64,000 nucleotides of DNA from Glycine soja (Eukaryota; Streptophyta; Magnoliopsida; Fabales; Fabaceae), in assembly GCF_004193775.1 (NCBI RefSeq), contig NC_041019.1, forward strand, positions 8,914,204-8,978,203, in the 5' to 3' direction. The position numbers were made by a program, and so were the translations under genes. The notes under the pieces were generated by a model. The model was given only the letters and a program-made list of their open reading frames with translations. It ran no database searches and had not been told where the DNA came from. Of the stretch, positions 35,125 to 46,877 are shown piece after piece. How positions within the stretch are numbered: the first letter of the stretch is position 1; the number at the start of each line of letters is the position of its first letter.

Positions 35125-35980
35125 ATTATACAGTTGATTAATTGTGCTTCATAATGCACTAGTTCCTTGACGTTTGTGATCCATTAAGTATTCCGTGCTT
35201 GGAAGAATGAAGTTGATTAGTTTGAGTTGCTTTAAGATTTAGAATGATGTTTTCTAGGTATATAATGTGGCAATATCTTATATTCCGAGAATTGCATAAA
35301 TTAATGGCTGTTGCGTTTAATTTTGGATTCTCGTGATTATTCAATCGCCATTGGTAAATAATATCCTTGATAATTTGGTTTATAACCGAGACTAAAAACA
35401 TCATGTGATTCATGTAATCAACCTTATCTAATGGGATAAGGCTGTTTTTATTGATGTTGCATTACATATCTAGGGTAAGGGATCTTTTATTTTACAACAA
35501 TATATGCGGTTATGTCTTCGTAAATTCTAACACAAATTGCTCTTTGCAACTGTTCCCTTTTTTTTTTATATATTCATAGGAGGACAAATAACTAGATGAC
35601 GCAGCATGCTTATTAACCACTTTGGTACAGCCACACCCTTAAAAGTGGATGTGAAAATTTAAGATATGAAAATAGCATATGGTATAAAGACGAGAGTTAA
35701 GAATTCACATGTAGCAGTTTTATTGAAAAGTGTTGTGCATTTCTAACCACCGTCACACCATAATATGATGGCATAAGATGTCTTTGATTTGTTTCTTATT
35801 TTTATTTTAATTGGTATATTTTGGTACATAATTACAGAGATGATGTTATTTTTACTTTATTTTTTATAAATATAATAAAATGAGTTATTATAAAATAATT
35901 AATTAAAAATACAAATAAAAATAGGAAAACAAACGAAATGCATTATTAACTTCTCAACCAATTTAATGAAATAAGATTCT
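35125..35980. other. SEC13 3' flank and DUF3537 3' flank
   Basis: Convergent genes meet here. The SEC13 3' UTR likely ends within the first 200-300 bp. No other coding signal was seen. Confidence 0.5.
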
Positions 35981-38900
35981 TCAAGAGAAGCCTATGGTTT
36001 TCCCAAGCAGCCAAAGAACTAACGACAGTTCAATGCCAAATATAGTGTTGAGTGTGCTCCTATCCAACATGAATCCATATACTGTAATCCCTGCCCTATT
36101 ATTCTCAAAGTATTTTACTGCAAAAAAGGTCAAAGGCATATAACGTGAGTAAAAAATAAACATTCATGATTATTCAATAAATAGTAGTATATTCACTTAA
36201 ATAAAAAAAATATTAGTACTTGACAATTTCTTGGGTGGGGACATGCATAGTATAATAATACATTTTATTATATGTTTACCTTTACTAATTAAAATCTGAC
36301 TAAAACAAGGGCCGAAGCGGGCTATTCTTCAAAAGATAGATGCATATTTGAATTAGTTTAATCTCTTTTATATAAATAATGTTTTTCTAATTTCCCAAAG
36401 GTTTAAAAATACTTTATTTTTAGATTAAGCTATATCCAAATATGGGTTAACTCTCCAATTCAGAAAAGCTTAATTTTTGTGTGCGTTAACACATTATTAC
36501 ATGACACTAAAACTTTTTTCCAGTTTTACACTAAAAGTGTGTACAAATTATTATTTTTTAAAACAGGAATAAAAATATATTAAAAAACTCTTCATAGTGT
36601 CTTCTAACATTTTTTCACGTTCAAAAGCTGTAATATTAACTCCTTATATAGGTTACGTGCTTATCTAATTAACTTATGTAATGCGTAATATACTTGATAG
36701 ATGGGCATTTCATATTGGGATTCAAGTACTATGGTCAACGGTCTAACAGGTCACATAATATATTAACTCTGATGTTTATCATGATCCGTTTGATGCTATT
36801 AATATGATCTTAATCCTTCTATGTAGTAAAGGATATTCTTATATTACTAATTGAGTCAAAAGATGTATGGCATGTTTGGTTCAACGTTTCATACATGATT
36901 TCTTACTTTTACCAAAAAGAGAGTAGTTATAGTTTCCACAAAACTTAGGGTTTAAAACTTAGATATAGTTTTATGTGTTTTGTTATTATTTTCCAATTAG
37001 AATTGAAATTTTACATCTACAATCTAGATTGACCTTTAATATAAATCTTTATTATGTAGATTATCGATAAACTTCAATTCTAATTAGAAAATAGTAATAA
37101 AAACACCTAAAAAAACTAGATCTAAGTTTTATCTTCATAACTTAGACATGTAGTTAAGAAAATATAATAGGGTGTGAGAAATTAAGTTACCAAGAGCTTG
37201 TCTCTTCTGATAAGAGATGGTGCTATAAGCATAGGATGGGATCAACTTGGTAGTATCAATTTCATCTTCTTCATCACCAGCTTCATCAGTCTCTGATTCC
37301 CCATCCGTTCCCACATTAGGAAACATTGTTTCATGGGAACTCTGAGGAGCCGTTGGTGTCCCACCTTCCGTTAAAACTCCATCAAAATCCAACGTCGCAC
37401 ACACATGCCACTTGGCAGCAAGCCCCGTGATCGCTTGGGCTTTGTGTGTTATTTTCGTTGCACTACGCAACAAGATGCACAACGCAGAAAGGAGTGTAAC
37501 TGAGCACAGCTGCACAAAATAAAACCCTCCACAAAGTTAGGTTCTTTTTTTGATATGTAAAAATTAAAGACATAATTTTTTTTTACCACAATTCATCCCC
37601 TACTTAATCAGGGAGTTAGATCCATCAGTAAAGTTAGATATAACGAGTACAACATTAATTATAATAATAATATATCAAAATTAAATTCTTAAAATAAAAA
37701 GAATTTAATGATTGTGTATTGAAAATATAAAATAATTTTACCTTATCATCAATCAAAATTATTATTTGAATTACTTTAACATAATTATTTAAAAAAAAAA
37801 AAAATTTACTAATGACTTTAATATCAATGCATAAACTTATAAAAGAATAGAAAAATAAAGGAATAATTCTATTGAAGAGTATTTTGGCAAATTTTGTTTT
37901 CTTTGCTTCAACTCTTCAAAGTTGAAGCGTGTACACTTCACATATTTTTTAGATTTATTAGCAAATATCTTAATTTAAAAAATTAAATTTTATACATTAT
38001 TAATATAAATTTTTTATATTGCCAACTAATTAAAAATCACTCTAAATATAAATGTTGAAATACTTATTACAAATATTAATAGAATCTCATCAATGTATAT
38101 ACATTATCGGTAATCGGAATATTTCAACTAAATTCTTTAAAAAAAACTATCATACCCCCCGAAAATTTGGCAGCTAACTTATTAACCATGGTAGATTACT
38201 TTTTATCAACTTATAAATGGAATCAAGTAATCATCAAAATATAATATTTTTTTTATGAAATTCAATAGAAAAGAAAAAAGAATAATAACTAGAATATCCT
38301 GATAGTGTAAAGGAGTTCTACATTATAATTCAATAACAAATCATCATATAAGTAAAAAAAAATAATTTTTATAATAATTATTTTAAAGTCATATTTTAGA
38401 TAACTTTTTTAACTATTTGATGATATAAAAAAAAAATCACACTTCCAATATATCAAAATTAAACTCAAAGAAAAAACACATTAGACACACAACAAATAAA
38501 CTCCCATGCCAACTCTTCACTAACATAGTATTAATTCTATATTTAACAAATATTTTTCTTCTAAAAAGGCAAAGGTAGGGTAGGGAGGGACATACCGCAA
38601 GTTCACCGGTCTTGTAAATGTTCATGTCTTTCGTATGCTTAGTAGTAACCAGGAGGCACGCGAACTGGCTTCCGGTGACCAATACAAGCGCGAGTAGGAT
38701 GAACGCGCGGAACCTGTGGCTTATGATTCGCAGGTGCCTCCTGATCCTAAGGTGCTCCGACATCACCGATGCCACGTCGGAGTCCACGTGGAAGAACCTT
38801 GCGAAGTCGCAGAGCCGCAGGATCTGGAGGTGGCAGATCAGACGGAACAGAACGCACACCAGGAAGATCACCGTGGTTCGGTACAGCCACGACCACAGTT

Positions 38901-41828
38901 CTAGTATGCACGCCACCGCATCGCTCACGTACACGTTCCCTAAGAAGGGGATCTGTGGGGCTCCGGATGTGTACCACCATATCTTGTATGCACACTCGGC
39001 CACGAAACATGGCCCCACAAACACCGAAAGGATCTTCAGTGACCTCTGTATTCCAATTTCAATACACAAAATTAAAAAAAAAAAAAAAAACAGTGAAGGA
39101 TACGTCACTGTGTATTTGTCTTATTTTTATTTAACTGTAGCTGTTTTTTCTTCCTTATTTATGCTATTTTTGTCACTTACTAGTAATGCGAGGTGATGTA
39201 TCAACCTCGATGTTGTGTATCAAGTACTTTCCCTATTTGTTTTTTTACATATATTAAAAAATGTTATGATGTTTCCGCATAAAGATTGATCCAATATATT
39301 CTCATATATTGTGTGAGGATCATTTTTTGATGAGTGTTGTGTGGGGATCATAATATAGTTTAAAAGATGGTTCAAGATAAAAGAATGTGCACTAAGAGAA
39401 CAAAAGTTGATTAGCGCCTAATCTCCTCTCTTTTTTAATTGAGAATCAACACTATAGATTGTTCTATGATTTGGATACTTTAATGGGTATGTATACGAGA
39501 TTATCCAACAAATAGGATATGATGGTCAATATTTTACACCATTTCCATCTAAAATATAATATAATAGTTTCTATCACTAAGATTACTATTGTCCATCAAA
39601 TTTTCTAAACTACAATATGATGCCTTCATGAAGCTCGGAATAATTAATTAGCACTAGAACTTTCCAACTGTTTCCTTATGTACTAACTAGCTAGTCTAGT
39701 AGATTTTCTTTTCAACTCGGGGAAGTTCAGATTTTGAGGTTTTATTATAGTTAAGACTTAAAGCTGTTATTTCCTTGAATCAAAGCTTAATCGGAAATCA
39801 TTTTTCTTTTTTTCAAGCTGTCTTGATGTTGTTGAAGTTCCACAATTTCTGCCTTCAAAAAAGTTCCACAATTTCCATAATTGGTCATCTACATATTCTT
39901 GTGGTTGGGAAACGAAGTGGTGTTTGGCATACGGGAGTGGATTTACATGACCAATTCAAATTTCCACTAAGAAGCCAAAATCAAAATCTTGAGACCGTAA
40001 ATAAAACAACAAAATCAAAAGAGACAAGTTCCTATTTTCTCAACTTTGTTGCGACAAATAAACAACATTAGTAATCCAAAAGAAAAACAAACACCATAAT
40101 GGCGTATAATTAAATAAAAAGCATCAATAGGATGCTAACTAAATAATAAATATAATTTATAAAACAGTTATACTTTATCAACTCTTTAAAAAAAAAAAAA
40201 ACAAACTCTCGGATATAAGAGTAGCACTATTTACATTTACATATTAATGTTTTTTTATATCAAATTTACGTCAAGTATCAATAATTTATTTATTGATGAA
40301 AAAGGAGTATAAAATAGTTATCAAATTAGTATCGTGTTGCTAACTTGCCTTGCCAGTTAGGACGACTAAGGAGAAAATTGGGTCAATTTCTTTTGTTTTG
40401 TCAAACTAAAAAGATGGTAAAAAGACAATAGAAAAGGCCCGATTCCATGAACACATTTAAAAATTAAAATTAGTATTTAGAAAGTACTACAATAAAGAAT
40501 ATAAATAATAAAAATATCAAAGTAAAAGCATCAAAACAATTTGAAGATATTTTGATTTTGATTTTAAAAATTAAAAATATTATTTATTTATAAAAGAAAA
40601 TAACAATTTAAAAAAAATATTCCTACTTTAAAGTAATTTTGAAAATTTTAAAAGGAAGACTCTGGATGAACATCCAATCTCTTGATAATACTAGAGAGAT
40701 GAGAGAAATGCATGTATAATAAATAATATAATACAAGAAATACATGAGTTATACTGTTCATTTTAGTAAATATTACTTCCTTTATTTCATTATAATTATC
40801 ATCTCAACTTATTTTATACAGGTAAAAAAATAATAAATAAATAAATAAATAATAATTTTATGAAATTAATTTTGTCACTATTAATTTATTTATAGATTTT
40901 ATTATCTATCATTAATATTATAAGTTATATAAATAAATAAAATAATTAATATTATATATATTAAAATATTAAAAAAATAATTATTTTGGAATAGTTTTTT
41001 TCTATTAGATGATAATTATAATGAGAGACAAAACATGTTTATAGTGAATTATGTTTAATATACTACTACTCATTTTTAGAAAGACTCTTGAATAAGGACC
41101 GTACAGTGAAAGCGTTTATTCATTAATTCGTTTTCTGGATGCAATGCTTCGGAATCTGACTCATTCATTGCAATGCAAAATAATCGAAAGCAGCCTAAAA
41201 ACTACAAATGCAAAAAGTAACACTTAATTAACAAAAGCGACCTTCAAGCTTGAGTTATGAAATTAACTTGATCATGGAAAGAAATTTTGAGTTCAAATAT
41301 TTCTAATTAACATCCTAACAAAAATTAATTAACGACTAATACATGTGAAGAAAAAATTGCCCATAAAAAAAAAGGATAGAGAAAGTGACATACATTGTGC
41401 TGCGCCATATAGTTGGTTCTAACGGTCTCGCTCTCATCGCAGAGCTTATCGAAGAAGAGGAACCTCCGGAGGCCGTACTTGCGGACGAAGACGGCGAGGC
41501 AGAGGAAGGAGAGGGCGGAGACGGAGGTGAGAGAGAGCTGGACGACGGCGTCGTAAGGGCGAGAGTGACGGGCGTCGCAGTCGGGGCAGGCGAGGAGGAA
41601 GTGCGACGCGGCGGGGACGGCGACGGCGAGGAGGAGGAACAGGGACCACGAGAGCGCGGCGGTGAAGGGGTTGGACTGGTCCACGCACATCCACCGGATG
41701 TAGGAGCGGAACGTGTGGAACTCGTCGTTCAAGTTGGAGACGCTGCGGTTGTACTTGCCACGGCGATCTAGCAGCGCCGTGGAGGCGGTGGCGGTGGTGG
41801 CGGTGGCGGTGGTGGTGGTGTCGTTCAT
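35981..41828 (-). CDS. DUF3537 multi-pass membrane protein (plant gustatory-receptor-like family), 446 aa
   Basis: Exons in transcript order: 41828-41394 (435 nt), 39045-38596 (450), 37509-37191 (319), 36117-35981 (137, stop TGA). The sum is 1341 nt in one frame with GT-AG junctions. The N-terminus (1-50) is Thr/Ala-rich and hydrophilic. Hydrophobic spans occur at about 55-78 (TAALSWSLFLLLAVAVPAAS), 95-116, in exon 2 (WLYRTTVIFLVCVLFRLICH; FILLALVLVTGSQFACLLV), at the start of exon 3 (TLLSALCILL), and at the C-terminus (LNTIFGIELSLVLWLLGKTI). An acidic loop in exon 3 includes ESETDEAGDEEDEIDTT. Length and order match plant DUF3537 proteins, which structure-based work places near insect gustatory/odorant receptors (gene family knowledge); ligand and role are unknown. 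Exon 1 is unusually GC-rich (GC-biased third positions), which creates many shadow ORFs. Start choice: first ATG of the conserved N-terminus; the frame is open further upstream. Confidence 0.88.
39046..41393 (-). other. DUF3537 intron 1 (2348 bp)
   Basis: Donor AAT|GTATGT, acceptor TACAG|AGG. AT-rich, with an AATA run near 40830-40850. No recognisable element or nested gene; the open frame at 39775-40071 has no family features. Confidence 0.7.
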
Positions 41829-43540
41829 TGGGAGTTGCGAATGGGAATGGTTGTGGCGTGTGGGGAGTTTGGAAGAGCGAAAATAAATAGCTTCGCTGGC
41901 GATTGACGCTGGAAAAATGGAGACAACGATGCATAAGGAAAATAAAAATAAGACCGAAAAGAATGAAGAAATACATAAGTGATATGAATATATAGAAGAA
42001 AAAAAATATATTCTTACATGCTTTAAACTCGAATTTTTCATATGTAATTACCATAAATAATTTATTTAGATAGTGGTCTTATGAGTAGGATTGTCGATCT
42101 CCTACTCTGAAAGATACTTTTAGTATATTTCAAAAAATATTTTAAGACTTCCTAAATCAATCTGTATCTATGTAGATATATAGAAGAAGAAAAATATAGA
42201 TGGTAATAATAAAAAAAGAGATAAAGAGAAAGAAAATGTGTGAATTGGATATATGCATTATAGGAGTGTCTATCTATGCATTATATATTAAGACAAGACT
42301 TATATATATATATATATATATAGTTCTTTAAGTGTGTTTCTATATTAGAGTTTTTTTCTTAAATATTTATTAGATAGGTTATTGAAGTGAAACTTTAATT
42401 TTGATTGAAAAATAAATAAAACAAACAAACACTTATAAAACTGAATCTAAATTTTGTTCATATTATTATTGAAAGAGAAAAAGAGACGGAGAAAAGATTG
42501 TATTATATGATTGTGTTTGATTTTTATTTGCAGAAACTGTTTTTAAATTTTAAAATGCAATTAAACAAGGGCCTTGTGCAGGGTGATGCAGGTAGAAAAT
42601 GAAATTGAGGGAGAGGTTGAAGAAAATAAAACATAAGAAGATGAGAAAATATCTATTACGTGGTTTTTTGTTTTAAAATATTTGTTCTATGAAAATTGTC
42701 AAAAATTAATAGATTTAGGATAATGAATTGATTTATAATATAGAATTATTTTAGAAAACAGTTTTAAAATGACAAAAAAATGCTATTATTTTGAGGTATA
42801 TATAAATACATATCATTGAATAAAGGAAAAAATAGGAAGAGTAAAGAACAAAAAAAATGTGACAAGTGATGAATTATGAAAGGAAATAGCAATTGAAGGA
42901 ATTATAAAGATTAAAAAAGGAGTAAGAAAAAAAGGCTGTGAATAAAGTAATTATAAAATATACGAATAAGTTTATAAGAATAAATATTAAACTGTTTATT
43001 ATAACAAACCGAATCAATTTAGTGGTTTTTTTTTTCATTTTTTGTACTGATGTGGTGGTGTCTAATGTCAGGGGACAAAATGAAATCATCAAAATAGCAT
43101 GATTTCATTGGTGTTGGAGATGAAATGTAGGTTTATGATCTGGCTGATTATGTAACTGGGATTTTTAATGAATGAAGCGGGACAGTTCACAACTTCACAT
43201 GATAGCAAAACTAGAATTTTGGAACATCCGAATGGGTGCTCTAGGTATAATAATATTGGAAGTGTTAATCTCAAAGTAATATTTTAAAGTTTTTGTAAAA
43301 GAGATAATTATTTTTCGAATAAATCATTTAGCTCATTATTTAAAAAAACTATAAAAATGGTTTATATGTCCTTTTTTTGTGAAGAAATCATGTATGTATT
43401 GGGATAAATGTATTGTATTTTTTTTTATCATGAATCGAAAACTGCATATATCTCCTAATTCACTGGATTATCCTGATTCAATAAAATTTTATACATGATA
43501 TTATATAAACATTAATTCTTTCATTAAATAAAACATATTT
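41829..43540. other. Upstream region of DUF3537, no gene seen
   Basis: AT-rich. A (TA)n run of about 22 bp lies at 42300-42322. The promoter of the DUF3537 gene would be at the left edge; no clear core element was identified. Confidence 0.5.
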
Positions 43541-43544
43541 TTTT

Positions 43545-43856
43545 TCATATAAACACAGCCCTAACATAATTGCGCCAATCCTTTAGGTTGGATAAATATA
43601 TCGTATATATATACTTCCTCACAATCACCAGAATTAGAGAAATTTTGTAGTGAAAAATCTCATAAGAGACCTGCTGGTGGTGCACATGGGAGGTGTAGAG
43701 TAAGAATGAGGTGAACCAATACATGCCTCCATTTGGATACAAAACATTGATACGTGTAAGCTGCGATTCCTTGTGTGTGCAAACCATGATATCACAAGCA
43801 ATGAAGTTTAAACTTGGATCAAGCTCATTTGCAAGATTTGCTTCTTTTGGAGCCAT
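43545..43856 (-). CDS. Orphan open reading frame, 103 codons, unrecognised
   Basis: Starts ATG (43856) with MAPKEANLANELDPSLNFIA and continues through CDIMVCTHKESQL and VLYPNGGMYWF. The first 65 codons have balanced amino acids and higher GC than the AT-rich flanks, so they look like real or formerly real coding sequence. The tail becomes low-complexity hydrophobic, suggesting read-through into non-coding DNA or an intron. No family recognised. It could be a gene relic or a first exon. Confidence 0.3.
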   Translation of the reverse strand: MAPKEANLANELDPSLNFIACDIMVCTHKESQLTRINVLYPNGGMYWFTSFLLYTSHVHHQQVSYEIFHYKISLILVIVRKYIYTIYLSNLKDWRNYVRAVFI

Positions 43857-43869
43857 TCCATTCCTCCAA

Positions 43870-46800
43870 AATTATTTATAATGCAAATGATTAGTAGCCA
43901 AGGTGTGCCAGGTTAGAGTCGTTTTGTGATTGTCAACTGGGCTGGTTTAAAAGTGGTTGCGCTAATTAACCAAACACATAGATTGGCATCTAGCACAACA
44001 TCGATCATATGGTTTAGATTTAATATACTTTTCACATATTCGTAGAAAATATAAAAAAAAAATAAAAATGTTAAAACTTAATTTGATCTTGACGAAAACC
44101 TACTACTGCAACAAATCTAAATTCTAGAGAATGATTGGGTGGGTAGCTCCCTTCAAGGTTAAACTCTGAATTAGTGGTTGATCTTGTGCCATGTGGATAT
44201 ATTCTTTCATGTTACTTGTGTATATCAGCAACATCGGTTAGTAGTATCATAATAATCACTATATATAGTAATATAATAGTTAACTTTAAAGTTACCAATA
44301 ACTTTAAAGTTAGTTCATATAAATATGAGAATAGTAAAATCTTGGTATAATTGTACCCCAAAATCGTATAATAAGGAGTTGTTAATAACCGTTAAACATA
44401 TCCTTTGCTCTAATGTTTTTTTGGGTCTTGTAGTCATTCACTTAGTTTGAGATTGGCTCTCAAGTTTTTCACTTATATGGATTTTCTTTTCTTTTTAATC
44501 CACAGTTTCTCAGATGCTGTTTGATAGTTATAAGCTAGCTAGTTAGACGAATCAACAAAAGCTTTAACTAAGCAAGAAGCTGACATTCATTAGTTAACTA
44601 GAGAAGCAAAATTGATGAACTATATATATATTCATTGTTGCCCTGGTTAAAGCTGAATTCATTTGTGATTTACTGTTGGCCGTATTCCCATTGTTAATGG
44701 TCCCTATCAAAGGGGCTTACACTTATTTTTTGTCCAAAAATGCCTCTTCTCATAAATACCATTCTATTATATAATTATACAATAAAATCGTATTTCCAAT
44801 TATATTTAAAAAAAATTAACAATGAAAATATGATTTCGTTGAAACAATACAATAAAATCATATTTTCATTGTTCTTTAGAGGAGTACAAGAAAAATAGCA
44901 ACCAAAATATAATTTTGTTATATTATTTCAATGAAATTGTATTTACATTATATTAAAGGAGTAAAAAAAATTTATCAACAAAAATACATTTTTGTTGTCC
45001 TGTTTTAATGAAATTGTATTTTCGTTATTATTTCAACAAAGGTGGTGTGCATCATGGACGGAGTTGCAAAGGTGGCTTTGAGACAACAAAGTCTGTTCTA
45101 GAAATAGGTTCACAATATGAATGTGAAGTGTTGAAACATACTGCAATATGGAGAATTGAAGGAGAGGGACTTCTGCGTTGGATAATTATGCATGGGAAGA
45201 AGACTTGACTTGGAGAAGAAGAGAAGAAGTGGAAAGTGGGATGCCCAGTGGGAAGAAGGAAGAATGAATGAAAGGGGATGAGTCTGCTGCTGTAGAAAAA
45301 AGAAGATAGAAGTAGATTAGAATTTTTAAAAAAATGGAAAGTATAAGATAAACATAGAGAAGTATAGAATTCAAGTCCCCAATTTTGGTACACTTCAATA
45401 ACTGGCCCAATAGCAACACCGTATGTTATAATAAAAAAGTTGGATGGGCACATCGTATGTTATAATCTAAAATTTCAGCTTTTTGAGATCCCAGCTTAAA
45501 TATAGAAAAAGATTTTTTTTTTAAAAATAAAAAAAATAAAAGTTGTTTTATGAAGTTGAAATTCTGTATCTTATTATTATTTTCCAATCGCTTGTTTTTT
45601 TCCTTTCACTGGTTTTTATACTATTTTACTATGTACAAACTTATTTTTCTTACATCCAAACGAAATTAATTATTTTTAAACCACTTTTCAAAAAACTTAG
45701 TAAAAATTGATTATAATTATAATTAATTATAAAAATAATCAATTATACATATAATCAATTATTAAAATATTATTTAATTTTTACAACTATTTCAAACACA
45801 TGTAAGGACAGATCTAAAAGGAGACATACAAGGGTCTGGTCCCCCTCCCCCCTCCAAGTTTGAAACTTTTCATGTACATACATATATATTTTTAAGTTAA
45901 TTAGTATAAAATTATATAAAATTAATTTTGTGTATTATTATAATAATGATTAAAACTAATTAGTATAAAATGATGCAAATTTAGTCGTGTTTATTGTTTT
46001 ATTATAATTATTAAAGTAATAACTAGTGTAAAATTATTTAAAATAACTTTTGTGTTTGTTGCCATTATGATAACAATTAAAGTTATGATCATTTAATATA
46101 AAAATTAGTTTTAATTTTATGTGTAAAAAATAGTAAATTTTTTAAAATTTATTATTTATTAAAAGTTTTACTTTTAAACAATTATAAAGAAAGAAAGAAA
46201 TTTCTAACCCCATTTATAACATTTCTAGATCTGTCCTTGAACGCACAATATATGGTTGTGTTTTTACCAATAGAAAAAAAAAATAAGATGCTGAAATTTT
46301 GGTTTCCTTCACATTTAATTACACTGATGAGTAATGACAGTAAAAAAAACAGTGAATAACATGTTGATTTCAAGTTCTTAGTTACAAAACCTTCATAAAG
46401 GAGAAGAAATGATGTTGTGCAGTGTGCGATCAATTATTTCAAAATGATTAATATTTAAGGTTTTTCATAAATTAAGAACACAATAAATAAGTTACTTATT
46501 AAAACAATTTTACTAAAATATCTTTACTCTCCATAAATGTATTACTTGTAACTATTGGGTGATTAATTTTGGCGGTTGAAAAATTGGTACGCACAATGCT
46601 CAAAATCATTAAATCGATCTAATTTATTTGGGAAAATTTTGGAAAAAAGTTTTAATGCTTTTGTTGGCACCCAGAAAAATTACTAATGGTCAATCAACTG
46701 ATCATAATTGATGTTAGTTTATTAGCAGTTAGTTAAGTGAGCAACTGAAGAAAAAGTTTGTGCTTTAGACATTAGCTACGGAGGATTCAATAGAAGTGAC

Positions 46801-46877
46801 ATAATCTATTGTGAAATTCGACTACTATCCCTCCAAATACTTTAATGCAACTATATATCCAAAGTATGCATGTTTAT
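43870..46877. other. AT-rich intergenic DNA
   Basis: No supported gene. 44760-45030 contains several diverged copies of an 'ACAATAAAATCATATTTTCATTG'-like unit in alternating orientation (for example 44779-44795 and 44868-44890). Similar wording occurs at 63530-63650, so this is probably a dispersed AT-rich repeat. Short ORFs near 45008-45453 overlap one another and show no conserved motif. Confidence 0.45.

Noticed and set aside
38618..39196. Long plus-strand and alternate minus-strand open frames (for example 38618-39196, 38769-39134, 38747-39010)
   Set aside because: Shadows of GC-rich exon 2 of the DUF3537 gene, which has the membrane-protein frame and proper splice sites.
41385..42054. 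Gly/Glu-rich plus-strand frame and Arg/Pro/His-rich minus frame
   Set aside because: Antisense and frame-shifted shadows of the GC-rich first exon of DUF3537.
45008..45453. Several overlapping frames suggesting a small gene
   Set aside because: Frames on both strands overlap, contain no recognised motif and sit beside AT-rich repeats.
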